Shown here: piece by piece, positions 44,138 to 56,035 of the stretch
Numbering within the stretch: position 1 is the stretch's first letter
How the letters are laid out: each line of letters begins with the position of its first letter
Assembly: GCF_008831285.2 (NCBI RefSeq)
Contig: NC_045148.1
Location: 22,067,002 to 22,131,001 of the forward strand
From: Nymphaea colorata
Taxonomy: Eukaryota; Streptophyta; Magnoliopsida; Nymphaeales; Nymphaeaceae
Length of the DNA stretch: 64,000 nucleotides
Reading direction: 5' to 3'
Made by a program: the position numbers and the translations under genes
Notes under the pieces: model-generated
Databases searched by the model: none
Told to the model about the DNA's origin: nothing
Seen by the model: the letters and a program-made list of their open reading frames with translations, nothing else

Positions 44138-44193
44138 TTTTTTTATATTTTTGTGGTACATATTTTTAATTGTTTAATTTTTGTCTTTAATAA

Positions 44194-44385
44194 ATGCAGA
44201 TGTGGATCATCGCAATATTGGATGTAAATCAAGATGAATTTGATTTTGATGGAGAACGCAACTTATATGTTGCTAACATGGATTTTTCTGATCCTGTTAT
44301 TCTCTATGAGGCATTTGATGATGATGATATCGTTCCAAGCATTCAAGAAAATCAACATATTGGTGGAAGTGGAAGTGCAACGTAA
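44194..44385 (+). pseudogene. hAT transposase acidic C-terminal tail exon
   Basis: The frame contains LDVNQDEFDFDGERNLYVAN and YEAFDDDDIVPSIQ, similar in character to the tail following the dimerisation domain in plant hAT proteins. It ends at a stop at 44383-44385. It is placed one frame away from the exon joined by the best splice sites. Confidence 0.6.
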
Positions 44386-44520
44386 CTTTGGTTTATGAAT
44401 GATGATGTAATATCTAATATGTATTGATGTATGAACTATGAAGGCGTTTGATGATGAAGAATATGTATTGATGACTCTATGAACTGTGTTTTCTGTGAAC
44501 TCAAAACTAGAGTACATTTT

Positions 44521-44680
44521 TTGTTGAATGTTGAATTGATGATATATATTTCTTGTTGAATGTTGAATTGATGATATATATTTCTTGTTGAATGTTGAAT
44601 TGATGATATATATTTCTTGTTGAATGTTGAATTGACGATATATATTTGTTGTTGAATTTTGAATTGATTATTGATAATGA
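44521..44680 (+). repeat. 32 bp minisatellite, about five units
   Basis: The unit TTGTTGAATGTTGAATTGAT plus GATATATATTTC repeats from 44521, 44553, 44585 and 44617, with a fifth diverged unit at 44649. The first three are identical. It sits inside the right part of the hAT remnant. Confidence 0.95.
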
Positions 44681-44840
44681 TATCATGATTAGCAAATTGC
44701 AATTTTGATCTTGTTATTTAACAAATTTTGTGGTTTATATTATTATATTTTAAAAATATAAAATACTCTCACCGCACCGCCGCACCTAAATTTTTTGAGA
44801 TGTGCCGCACCGGCACTCGCACCCCGCACTCAGGTGACAT

Positions 44841-45790
44841 AGTCTTAAGGACTCATATCACTGCACACCAGATATCAGCTTAACAACAGTTAATTTCCCA
44901 TGTGCCACATGCCCAATTCTACCTGCAAATATGGAAAAAGTGGTCACTCAGTTTGTGTGCATACCTCAGGTGGGAACATTAAAAATTCTTTTACAATTAT
45001 GAACAAAGTAAATAAGCACCTTTTTCACCCAAAGTAAATCTTCCCTCCTACATTTTCTCTTTTTTAGGTTGGGTATCTTTCTTACTGCAAATACATGAAA
45101 AGATAAAAGATTTATCTCAAGAAGAGAAAGGAACTGCAACTAAACAGAAAGATGCAGATCTGAAATGAGTGCAGTTGGTACACCCTTTTGACTTCAGGGA
45201 GGGTGCATGCACTGCATTTTTGGGACCTGTGGTTATAGCATTCCTGCCTACTGGGGTTCAGGCAAGGTAAACACCGTGGCTGTTAGGGGTATCAATCATT
45301 TTTAATAGTCAGAATTAATTCCGTGGCTGTTGCATAGAACAAACAAAGCAGATTTTTGCTTTTCCCAGTGATGATGACCAACCTATTCCATTCATGTAAA
45401 TGACCATGGCCGTTGTGTAAATGCACAAGCTGCAGACCGTTACAGCTGCTCACCGGATGAAGGAAATCGTGAAGATCATGCGAGCTCAATGAATGAAAAA
45501 AATTATGAAGATCATGACAAATCAAACAAAAAGGCAACTAAAAATTGGAGTTTTAAATCAAGGAAGAACACCTCAAGAGGCAGGGAATCTAGGCAAGAAA
45601 AGTGGCAACATATCCTCATCAAGGGAGAAAGAAATGATTATAGAAACTAGAAATTTAAGGAAGGATTGTTTGAATTTTAAACAAATCTGTAACAATCCCT
45701 CCAAGAAACATGTATAAATTGTCTCATCAAGGGAACCTCATATCCATCATTTTTCTTGGTGTGAGAGACAGAGGACGTAGGATTCTTTTT
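44841..45790. other. Unassigned DNA with a hydrophilic coding-like stretch
   Basis: In one plus frame 45425-45640 reads CSPDEGNREDHASSMNEKNY and NWSFKSRKNTSRGRESRQEK, which looks protein-like but is unrecognised. An overlapping ORF 45493-45717 is in another frame. It may be an exon or a fragment, and I cannot choose. Confidence 0.3.
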
Positions 45791-45807
45791 AATCCAAACC
45801 ACTTAAA

Positions 45808-46440
45808 TTGGGATGGAAATTCCTTGAGCAACTGCCAAACCTCATTGAGTTAAGGTTGGATCCAGACTCAGCAGTACTGCTGCCATCACCATTGCCATCG
45901 GAGGTATCAACATTTCTACCCTCCCTCAAGTCTCTGTCTTTGAGTGACATGAATGTTTATGAGGTCAAATTGGGAAGGGTGCCTCAGTGCTTGTAGTGTC
46001 TCTCCCAACTGGAGACATTGTACCTAAACTATTTCTATGAGGACATCAGCTTGGGAGGCCACTGGCAATGCCTCCCAAAACTGAGAAACCTAGAGCTTCA
46101 ATACTTCCCCAATCTGAAGTCTCTGGTGGACATTACTACCCACCAAAATGAAAATGATGCAGTAGAAACAACATGTCCCATGGTAGTAAATGAACAGATC
46201 ACCTGCCTCTCGAAGATTGAAAAGTTGGTAATTTACTTTTGTCCAGCACTCCATCTGCCACAGGAACTCAGGGACCATCTTTGGGGAAAGGTTATCCATC
46301 CTAGGCTAAAGTGGTTGAGGTGCTGTTATATCATGTTACGGAACCTTTTCTGTTTCGTTGGCTGAAGCCTTCAGTATTTACATATGTCCTGCACTTGATC
46401 TGCCGCAGGAGTTAAGATGCCGTCTTGGAGGAAAGGTAAC
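45808..46440 (+). pseudogene. C-terminal LRR region of a CNL-type NLR
   Basis: The frames on the plus strand give FLEQLPNLIELRLDPDSAVL, FLPSLKSLSLSDMNVYEVKL, LSQLETLYLNYFYEDISLGG, LPKLRNLELQYFPNLKSLVD and LSKIEKLVIYFCPALHLPQE. These are irregular leucine-rich repeats as at the end of plant CNL proteins. A TAG after VPQCL and another stop after LFCFVG interrupt it. The NB-ARC is absent. Orientation is opposite to the main NLR at 36-38.7 kb. Confidence 0.8.
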
Positions 46441-46684
46441 AATTATTCGATATGTTTTAGTGTTTAAAATCGGTGACGGATTGTAACTATATATTTTTTT
46501 GTCAAGTATGAATCTCTTGCATTTCGTCGGCTCTTTTTTTCTCTCCGTTGTTTGATTTAGGTCTTGTACATTTTTTATGTCAATTTTTCCATCTGCAAAA
46601 GTAGTGTGAATCTGTAAAAATCAATAGATTGCAACTGCTTTCAGTAAACATGACAGAAGTCAATAGGACTTGGTCATGTTGGTG

Positions 46685-47020
46685 TGGTTTCACTGAGAAC
46701 ATCTGCTTGGGAGGCCACAGGAAATGCCTCCCCGAACTGAGAAAGCCAGTTCTTTTTTACTTCCCCAATCTCAAGTCTTCTGGTGGGTGCAAATAGTATT
46801 ACTCCTCAACAAAATGATGAAGTAGCAACCACATTTCTCACGGATAAACAGGAACAGATCGCCTTACAATTACTGAAATGTTTTAGTTTGTAAAAAATCG
46901 GTGACAGATTGAAACTAATTTTTTTTTTTTGTTAAACATGAATCTTTTTTGCTTTTTGTCGGCTCTTTTCTTTCCCTCCCTTGCTTTATTTAGGATTTGT
47001 AAAATTTTTATGCCATGTTT
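46685..47020 (+). pseudogene. Second, shorter copy of the LRR exon end and its 3' flank
   Basis: The sequence 'acatctgcttgggaggccac' and the following 'aatgcctcccc.aactgagaaa' repeat 46043-46100. 'atgttttagt...aaatcggtgac' through 'ttatttaggatttgtaaaattttta' repeats 46453-46580. It is a partial tandem duplication with deletion of the middle. It has no intact frame. Confidence 0.7.
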
Positions 47021-48365
47021 TCCATTTTCTCTTTCACCCACCACAAATTTGGTCAATTAGTTCTTAGTCGATCCAACCACCAATTAATTTTTATGCATCC
47101 ACATAATCATTTTCTTCCTTTATTTTTCTTGACTGTCACATCATGATAGAATGGATCCATATCCAAAACCTGTAAGGCCTGCTCCCTATATATATATATA
47201 TATATGTATAGTTCCAAATCTGTTGGATCCATGTCCAAAACCTGTAAGGTTGTTAGCAGAGATGCTCACTTCCTGTTGTATTGCTGAGTCCTCCACCTAA
47301 GGCTAATATTGGCAAAGAGTAAAATCTCTAAGTAAGTGGGCTTGTATTCTTAACTCTTGAGTAGATGCACTAGCCAGTACTATATACATTCCTTCACAAT
47401 CATTTGTAGCTCATGCATTTTAAAATTTCCTTTTAATTCAGGGGGATATATTGAAGTATTAAAATTTTAAATCGTTTGCAATGTAAGGTTCTAAGAAATC
47501 ACACCAACATGTCCATATGAAACTTTTTGGCATCGCTTGTTTTATAAGGAAGCAGGCCCTAATGATTGGATGTCTTCTCTCTTGGCACATGTTATGATGA
47601 TTTTAATACACCAATTCCAGAATTTTAGTTCTTGCTCTATCAAACACATAATTTTCAATTTTAAAATCAAAGTTCCAGTCTATCAAAGGGAAACTAGAGT
47701 GGAAGTTTCATTCCAATTCTAGTTGAAGGTGAAATTTTGTTTCTATAACACAAGGTGGTCATACGCCCCCTTAAACTTTCTAGAAGTGTTTATGGCATCA
47801 TTGTAGGTGGTTCCACGAAAAGTTATAGGTGGCTATTCTGTTCCAGGAAAACATATGCCACGCAAGGTTGGGAAGAGAATGGAACTGCTTTTACAAAGAT
47901 ACAAATGGCACCACATGTTCTCTTCAATTTGTCGCATTGACAATTTGTCCTTGTGAAGAGAGAGAGAGAGAAAAGGGGGGGGGGGGGGCAGAAACCCCTT
48001 GTTTTCATGGTTTTACCATAGAATTTGTTCTTATTGGTGTGCAACTTTGTGATTAAGTGGCACATTTTAAGTTGTTTGCTCATTTAACTTACAGCACTAA
48101 AAAGAATATCTTGGTACTACAGCACAATGATACCCCAGTTTGTATCACAAGAAAACCAATTTTGCTTTCAACTCGAGGTAACAAGTTTTGCTTTGGTGTC
48201 ATACACGAATTGAATGAGTTGATGTGAACAAGTTTTAAAAAACAAGTTAGGCCATAAATGAGTTAAGCAAGTGAAGGGAGTCGAGCTCGAGCTTGATGTT
48301 GTATAATCAAGTCAAGCTCGAGAGGGACAAGCTTGGGCTCGATGCATGTGCAGCCCTACATGGCG
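47021..48365. other. Unassigned DNA, microsatellite and 14-G run
   Basis: It contains (TA)n at 47186-47210 and a short direct repeat around 'tccaaaacctgtaagg' (47162 and 47233). An (AG)n run is followed by 14 G (47975-47988). No gene is seen. Confidence 0.5.
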
Positions 48366-49168
48366 AAGCAACGTCGTTGCTACGAGTTTAGGTGTCCCAA
48401 ACATTTTTATTAACAATATAACAGATAACAAAATACAAGATACCTGAGGTAGAACAAACCAAAAAAGAAGAGAGACATAAACCTCAAATACAAAGATAGA
48501 AACTACAACTAACCAAAAAGAAGATAGGCAAAAAACCAACCTCACTATACAAATGGATTACAGCCTCATTGCAATCTTGTTGACAGCAAATACATCAGCT
48601 ACAGAAAGCCATTTTCTGCACAGATTTCACCACATACAGACATTTTCTGCACACCATTTCACCACATACAGATCGACCACAAAACCTTGTAGTAAGGAGG
48701 AAAGATCACCTCTTGATGTTTCCACATTATACCAGCTATCATATCCTTTAAATCATTGCAGACTCCACATTCAAGACCACTCATAATCAAATTGGCATGA
48801 TGCATAATAGAATTTCTTTGTTTTCTTATGTTCCAAAAGAGTACATGTAAGCATAAACACAGTGTATTGTAACCCATTTACTTGAAAGAGCATTTGAACC
48901 ACTGTGAGATAACTTTTTGAATAGAGTTATGCATTTCTAGCCATGACCCCTCCCCCCTTATATTTTGGAAAAAATATGATACTTATATTTTTAAAAAAAT
49001 TGAATTTGGGCTATGTAAAAATTTTGAAAAATATTGTTCAGTACTTGTATATTTTTTGCAAATACTTTTCTACCCTTCCTAAAAAAATTGCTGGCTTCGC
49101 CCTTGTATCTAGGGTCTTCTATTTTTTATTTCATGTCCATTTCATCTCAAGTTAATGAAATTATGAGT

Positions 49169-49365
49169 ACCCCCAATACTCACACCAAATTTTCACCTTT
49201 ACTGTAATCCAAACACTGCTAAATTAAGTAACAAACCTCTTCTCATCCCCAAAAGGCAGCTTTTCCATATCCAAGAAAAATAAGCATTACTTTATAGTGT
49301 TCACAAGCTTCCATTCGAGTGTTGGTGTCTCACCAAAAGAGTACATAAGGAGTTGGTGATGTCAA
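49169..49365. repeat. Repeat shared with 52820-53010
   Basis: Both begin 'ccccaatactca.accaaattttcacctt' and share 'taagtaacaaa.ctcttct' and 'ccccaaaaggcagctttt.catatcca' in the same orientation. It probably belongs to the LINE, whose second copy fragment lies at 52820. Confidence 0.75.
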
Positions 49366-49839
49366 GAAGGCCAAGACCACCTTCTTGTATTGGACCAAGC
49401 AGACTTCCAACTTAGTAAGATGTTTCTTAACATGATGAGAATCCCCCCAAATGAAATGACAATTTCTTCTCTATAAAGTTCGGTACAAAAAGTGGAAGTC
49501 CAAATGCTTTCACCCAATAACCCACCACTTGCTGTAGAACATGCTTCTCATATAAGTAATGGAACCCAACTAAGTTAGGCGAAGTTTAGACAACTGTCAA
49601 TGAAATCGGTTTGCAATGACCATTGTGTTGTCAAGAACATTAAAATGAATAAGAAAATGAAATGAATTTATAGTCAGACCTGCTTTGGAAGTGAAATCAG
49701 GTAAAACTTGGTATAAAAAAGAAGTGGATTTTCACAACAGCCCAAAAAAAAAAAGGATGTCATTTGTAGAGAAGAAGCACCCCAAGTAAGAAGTAAATTG
49801 AGAAAGTCATTTTAGGGGCTTCCTGCCCTGTAAAACTCG

Positions 49840-50139
49840 CTATTGGAGGTTTCCAGATAAAACTTCCACAGCACAACGATAGTAAACAAAAGTGGAGAGA
49901 GAGGGTGTGTTTGTCATTGGCCTCCATGGCAACAAAAAGTGGTTCTCTCCCTTCTTAAAGGTGACAACTAAGGAAGCAGTAGAAACATAAGTAATAATTT
50001 TCCTCACCCAATCTTCACAGGATCCAAAAAAAGAAAGACCAAAGTGCAGGAAAGACCATCTCACTTTGCCATAGGCTTTTGGAATATCTAATTTTGTTCT
50101 ATATGCCCTTATCCAAGCTGTTGACCGCTTCAAGTGCAA
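49840..50139 (-). pseudogene. LINE RT palm fragment
   Basis: This 99-residue open stretch contains KLDIPKAYGKVRWSFLHFGL (family: KLDMSKAYDRVEWxFL) with one catalytic Asp present, and the SCEDWVRKIITYVSTASLVV block. It is part of the LINE at 48370-50145. Confidence 0.75.
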
Positions 50140-50145
50140 GATGCA

Positions 50146-50925
50146 TGGTTTGTGAATAAATCTACTGGAGAGATCAGATGCCCTTGTTATGAGCCAATAA
50201 TTGTGCTAAAACAACCTTCATTATCTCAGCCGTCAACTTAGCAACTAGTTTATTGAACAAATTGTATAATGATGTTGGTCAAGACTTTTATATCCATAAT
50301 GACATGAAACTAAAAAACAATATCGTATGTGTTGCATTTACCTACCTTACAAGCTCGTTTTAGATGAAGAAATTTCTCACCACTAGTGCCGCATATTTGA
50401 ATCCCAAAATTTCTTTTGGTTCACCAACGGGAATTTGTTTTGCAAAGTGGAAAAGGGTCCACCGGCCATCACTATAAGGCTTAGTTTTTCTGGTGCGTTG
50501 TTCATTCTTGGTGCATTTCCACATTCATTTAAGCATTATTCTCCACTTAAATGAAGTGTGGTGGATGGTAAAGATTTTAAATTGTTTTAGAAAATTTGTA
50601 TAATGATGTAAGTCAAGGTTTTTGCCTAACTCAGTTACCACATTATTAGGGCTTGATTTTATTTTGCTTAGGTTTTTTAAAGAAGTGGCTGTGGGTATCC
50701 GTGAATCCTATAAATGCATAGTGAATATGCATGTTAAATGAAAAAAAAAAGAGTTCTCTATGCTTGAAAAGAAAATTAGATAAGTCATTCATACCACAAC
50801 ATACATATAAATCAAAAATGGGTATGCTATCAAGTCAAGTGTAGTCTGATAACCATCATGGAACTGCGCCTTCATATTGGCCTTGGTGAAGTTGACAGAT
50901 TTTGGGCGAACCAAAATGGGACTAT
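50146..50925. other. Unassigned AT-rich DNA
   Basis: No gene or recognisable element is visible. Confidence 0.5.
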
Positions 50926-51420
50926 ATATATATAAAGAGAGAGAGAGAGAGAGAGAAGTCTAAAGGGAGGGGAGATAGAGGAGAGGGGAGAAGAAGGTGG
51001 ACAAGAACCGGTCCATTCGACCGCATAATGGCATCTCTAATGCCAAGATCAACACAACTTCTCAATACCTTCAGGATAAGACCCTCCAAGAATCAAACTG
51101 AAGCCGTGGTTATAGCACACCACCTAACCCGGCTGTTGTCTACACATCACTTGGTAAGGGCAGGGGAGGAGAGAGAGATATATCGAAGAGAGAAAGACAA
51201 AAGAAAAAAGAGAAAAAGAGAGATTAAAAGAGAAGCAATAAAAGAAAGAAAGAGAAAGAAAAAGATTTTAAAAAAGGGAGAGAGAACTGAAGAGAGAGAA
51301 AAAAGAGAAAAAGATAAATTTTAGAAAGAGATAGAGAAAGAGAGAGCTAAAATGAGAGAGAGAAACCTGAGAGAGAAATAGAGAAATTAAAAGACAGATT
51401 TTAAGTTTGAAATTCTCTTT
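50926..51420. repeat. Polypurine tract at the outer end of inverted family B
   Basis: An (AG)n run at 50936-50956 is followed by a non-repetitive stretch with 'gaaccggtccattcgacc', and then a GA-rich tract from 51165. Words are the complement of those at 33340-33720. The Lys/Glu/Arg-rich ORF 50902-51324 is composition-driven. Confidence 0.7.
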
Positions 51421-51439
51421 CATGGATGGAAACTAGGAT

Positions 51440-52560
51440 TAACAATTCAGGCCTCCTAGTGCCCTTCTGTGCTGAGCATGGCACGGGCCTCTTGGCGAGA
51501 GCACTCTGCTAGACACCGAATGCTCTCTCCCAGTAGCATGCTGATTACTGTCAAATCTGGCCTTGGGGAGTTAAATGCCTCCTCATTGGCTTGAATTTTA
51601 TTGAGTCAGTGATGTGGGTATTTGGTCCTGCAACCCTACGTAGGCCCCACACGAGTCCCAGCAGCATGGTTAAAATTAAGAAAAAATTGAAAATTTCTTA
51701 TTTTTCAAAGGGCAAAATGACCTTTTTGTAAAATGAATTTGGCTCCGATTTTGACAATTTTGGGTCCGCTTGAATCTGAATCAATTTTTTCCGAACCTGA
51801 AAGGGTTTAGGTCCATGTCAAATGCCTGAATTATGGATTGGATTTGTGTTTTTAGTCCAGTTTTAGATTTTATAAAGCGAAATTGAGACCGAAGGTGAGG
51901 GGAGTTTGTGCGCGTGCTCGGGGATCCAACTTGAAATATCATGCTGGAGGTTGGTTCTCGGGCTTGTTTTTTTATATTTGGATAAAAAAAATGGTTTGAC
52001 TCTATTTTTGGATCTTTTGTTGGGTTTTTGGATATGGGCTATATTTTTGGATCTAATGCTAAGTTTTCAATCTGAATTTGGCACAATTTTTTATCTAGAG
52101 CAGAGATTTGGATTCAGGCCTAAGGCTCAATTTTGTATGTGGATCTTAAATTTGGGTCTAGATATGGATCTATGGATCCATTTTTTCTTTAGATCTTGGA
52201 TTGGATCAAATATGAATCCATGGCTCTTCAATCTAGACTAGGTGGATCTAGATATGGACGGAGGGCTCTTATGCGATCTAGAGGTGGCAGTTGGATCCAA
52301 ATATGGGTCTAGGGATCTGATTTTGATTTACAGCTGGGATTTGGATCCAGATATGGGTCTAGGGTCTCTTTTTCAGTCTGTATGATTTTTTGGACTGAAT
52401 CCCTGTCTGAATGTGGATATGAATTACAAAATATGTCTACATTTTGGCTGTGCTTGAGTCTAAACTTCTGAAATTAGATCTAAATGGGTCCTAAATCGAG
52501 TTGACAATTTAATCAGATAAGAAATTGACCAAAATTAAGGAAAATCAAGGTGTTTGCGGC
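51440..52560. repeat. Family B, inverse orientation (GC-rich part, then GGATTTGGATCT words)
   Basis: A GC-rich part (51440-51660) is followed by an AT-rich bridge ('aaaatgacctttttgtaaaatg') and by about 800 bp of GGATYYRGATCT-like words. This mirrors 32790 back to 31390. A Trp/Leu-rich plus-strand ORF at 51906-52241 arises from the word repeats. Confidence 0.6.
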
Positions 52561-52819
52561 AAGCAATCTTTGATATTTTGTTGTAAACTCACCATAAAAT
52601 GTTCAAAAAATGCTGATTACCCCAGACAACGGTTGGATCTATCCTCCACCACTGGCAAGACAATCATGTGGTGGTGGAGCTAATTAAATGGACGCACTCA
52701 CCAACTTGATTTTTATGAGGGGAGTGCCTAAGTCTACAAGTCAACTATAATTTTGAGCAGCAGCCTCGTCTTTATCATCAGTTCTTGCTTTGCCTTTCTT
52801 CCCCTCCATATTCTACAAT

Positions 52820-53015
52820 TCCCCATCCCCAATACTCATACCAAATTTTCACCTTCTTACCGTTACCCAAACACCGTAGATTAAGTAACAAAGCTCTTCT
52901 GGTCCCCAAAAGGCAGCTTTTCATATCCATGAGAAATGAGCTTTAGTTTAGAGGGTTCACAAGCTCCAATTCAAGTATTGGTGTCTGATCAAAAGAGCTT
53001 GCAAGGAGGTCGAGA
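52820..53015. repeat. Repeat shared with 49169-49365
   Basis: See the partner entry; similarity is high over about 190 bp. No other LINE part is recognised next to it. Confidence 0.75.
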
Positions 53016-54330
53016 TTCTAGCATGGAAAGTTCTAGTAAAAAAACACTGGAAATATCACCAGAAATTATCGATGGAAAACCCTGTTGAACAGGTAGAGTT
53101 AGACCAGGGATAACATGAACAACATTTGATCTTCTGTCAAGAGTCTTTTTCTGTCCATTGTATATGGAAAAAAAAAAAAGGTATTACATGTGCAACTCTT
53201 AGTATCACAGTGCAAGACATTTATCCCAGCTTCTGCAAGAGTACATAGGCTCAACAAAGGGGAACTGCATCCCCAAGGGGGTTGGTGCATTAGGCGGGTT
53301 GGGGCGGGTATACTACTAGTTTCCGTTTTGAATCCCCATTGTGTCAAGTCCCTGTGCTGCAAAAGGGAGGCACTGATATAAAAATTGATGCATAATGTGG
53401 GCACCTTTTCCAAGGCACCAAAAGCAGACTTGGACTCTATGGGAACTTTATTCTAAAAAATGACTTCTAATACTCATTCTGCTCTCCCAAACAGAGAAAA
53501 CGCAAAACTTTTTTACCACTTTTCTTATTTTGTTTGATGAATTTAGCAAGTTAAAGCTATGGGAAGCCCCACATGAGCCAAGGGGTACATGTCCACTCTT
53601 CATTTCCTAAAATCTCATTACATGTCTTTGTGGTTGCAGCCAGTGGTAGAGTCAAAAATTTCTGGTTGAGGGGCACTTCAAGTGTAAGATTCAAACCTTA
53701 AGGGGCATTGATATGTAAAAAACTGAAAATTAATGAAGTTTTTGTATCTAAATAGTTTATTTTTTTTGGGTTGGTGTTGGCAATTGCCCACACTATCAAT
53801 AATGTAGCTCTGCCACTGGGTCACAGTAGCTAAGTTTTCACAATGGTCTACACGCTATGCATCCCCATTTTTGGCTGCTGTAAATATCATTTTTTTGTTA
53901 ATACAAGTCCAGAGCCTAACTCCCACAATCTTCCATAGGAAACCTGAGCTGCTAATTACCCTATATCTAGAGATGTCTGCATATCCGATTCAAATGTGAT
54001 CTGCTGACATCCCTACTATTTCCACATAAATTGTCCAACTCAACTCAAAGATCAGAAGACAAAGATGCAGCCCCTGAAAAATGAATTAGCATGGGATTTG
54101 CAATTGGAAGCAATGCAACAGGCAAGCTTAGCATGGCAAAGAGGTGCTGAAAGACTCTTTCTTAAGCATATCAATGGCCAAAAAGAGCAGCGAATAAGCC
54201 AGATGTGGGCTGGTATGAGCTGCTGCCGGCAGGGTCAACAGCTTTTCAATGAGGAGTGGACTTGGATTGTGGATCTAGCCATAGGAGCAGCCACCCAGGT
54301 TTGCTTGTCATATGCCGTCAGCCATAGGGA
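53016..54330. other. Unassigned DNA
   Basis: Short ORFs on both strands (for example 54065-54367, plus, 100 codons) have no recognisable motif. 'ggggcact...agtgtaagattcaaaccttaaggggcat' (53670-53720) resembles 55550-55600 loosely. No gene is seen. Confidence 0.45.
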
Positions 54331-54765
54331 AGTCAATGGATCAGATTCGAATAAAATATACTCTTAACCATATGTAGCTGCTTTTTCAAACACTCACGTG
54401 TTCATATTTGAATTATGATTTGAACATGAATGAATAAAAGTCATATCTAAGTCTGAAATCCAATTTTGCAATCCGAATATGATCTGAATCCAACTTTTCA
54501 TTCACTTCTTAATCTGAATTTTGAACCAAATCTAGCTGACTTTCAATATGTAAGAGTGTTAGATGTATGATATTTGTTTAAAGCTAAATCTGATCTGAAT
54601 ATGAATCTGATCAAATATTTACATATATCTGAATCCGAATCCAATCGAATGTCATTTCTTAAATCCAAAGCTGATCTGATTTTTCCATTGGACATGATAT
54701 TTTTTTCCATAACTAGTTTTTCAGAATGGTTTGGTTGGATATCTGATTCAAATCGAATATATTGA
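54331..54765. repeat. Repeat family C, second copy
   Basis: It starts 'atggatcagattcgaata' and shares the order of GAATCYGAT words and 'taagagtgttagatgtatgat' with 20200-20660, same orientation. Confidence 0.6.
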
Positions 54766-56035
54766 CATCCTTAACCAGAAATGCCAATCTCCACCACTGG
54801 AAATGGGAGTCAAAGACGCACCATGATATGTGCGTGATACTACTACTTGATTCTAACCGAAGTGGCCACAGGTATTGGCAGATGATCTATGTTTCAAATC
54901 TAGGAAATGATGAGATCATCCAACCTTCTTCGATGCACATTTCAGTTCCTTTGTTTCCAAAGTCTAGAGAAGTAGCACCCATAAGAATGAAACTAAGAAT
55001 GTACTGTCAGCGCGCCCCTCAAGCCAAGTAGCTATGCTATGGCATGTGAATTCCAAATAGTTGAGTACAATATATTACATCACTGACCTGAAAAAAAAAA
55101 ATTGAATGTATAGATAACAGGAATTTAAGTGTGAAGCAATACTTGACGAACAATATACTAGACAAAGTAGACCACATAATTGAATAGTTTTCATGCGAGT
55201 GATTCCACGAACATCAACATAAGTCATTCATGCATCTCATTCATTCAGCATCATTCATCAAATATCATGTCTTGGACGCATCAATGGATTGAAACTCCAA
55301 AGATCTTGAGAGGTATATCGGCCTATTGCCTTCTTTATTGCATATATGAGATGTATCATTTCCACCAAACTGCAAATTTGTTCATTTGGAAGTTCTACAC
55401 TGTAATGCCTCATTTCTTTCAGCACCAATTATTTAAATGAGATGAAGAAGCTATGTAATTGGAATGGATACAGCCTTTTCCATATCATTAGATAAAAATA
55501 ATGCCATTGTGTTTGTCATCCAAAGAGCAGTGGTGGAGTCAAAAAAATTAGCTGGAGGGACCCTTCTTTAAAAACATTTATATCTTTAGGGGGCACTTAT
55601 ATATGTATAAAAGAAAAAAAAAATATTAAATTTTCTAATGTATAAAATAAAGAAATTTTAAAGAGCTGGTCTGAGCAGCTTAGCCCACATGTGGTTAAGC
55701 CACAGCCAAAGAGGGTCAAAACGACAACATAGTGGCCAGGGAAGAGACACATTCAGTCATGTACTTCATCTTTGAAACTTCTCTTGCTACATTGTCATAC
55801 TAGCATGTAAGATTCAATCATGTATTCAGTTTTCAAAACTTGTCTTGGTTGTTTTTTCATACTAGTGTCTAAGGGAAGAGAAATATTCAATCATGTACTT
55901 GATTTTTTAAACCTCTCTTGAGGCTTTCTCATAGTAATATGCAGCCAGAATCCAAAGTTTTATAAGAATAATCCGACTGCCCACCAATTTGATGGAGAAA
56001 CCATACTGCAAGGCAATGCTATGACATACTCAAGG
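54766..56035. other. Unassigned DNA
   Basis: Frames such as 54762-55031 and 55180-55440 (plus) are open but unrecognised. The text 'attcaatcatgta.t..gttt' recurs at 55750, 55813 and 55886 with intervals of about 65-75, a weak tandem pattern. Confidence 0.4.

Larger units (their letters stand above)
42290..44840 (+). mobile_element. hAT-type DNA transposon remnant with internal deletion
   Basis: The left end (about 42300) has ACCTGGGTGCG and the right end (about 44838) the complement of ACCTGAGTGCG, so they form a short terminal inverted repeat. Both ends are rich in GTGCGG/CCGCAC words, as expected for subterminal binding sites. Inside, the plus strand encodes the hAT dimerisation domain (43772-44137) and an acidic C-terminal tail (44194-44385). 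The catalytic core and BED finger are missing, and 42580-43700 holds TTC-rich leader-like and unassigned DNA. Flanking 8-base duplications were not found, so the exact ends are uncertain. Confidence 0.65.
48370..50145 (-). mobile_element. Second LINE remnant, minus strand
   Basis: Read leftward, 49840-50139 has KLDIPKAYGKVRWSFLHFGL and the following WVRKIITYV, the RT block before the active site. Near 49380-49420 comes PIQEGGLGLLDI, the linker typical behind the RT. At 48659-48877 comes LFWNIRKQRNSIMHHANLIM, the segment next to the zinc-binding domain. Frames are heavily broken. The N-terminal half of ORF2 is absent. The Asp-Asp box could not be found. Confidence 0.75.

Noticed and set aside
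50902-51324. 140-codon Lys/Glu/Arg-rich ORF
   Set aside because: The GA-rich tract gives charged residues in any frame, and no domain is visible.
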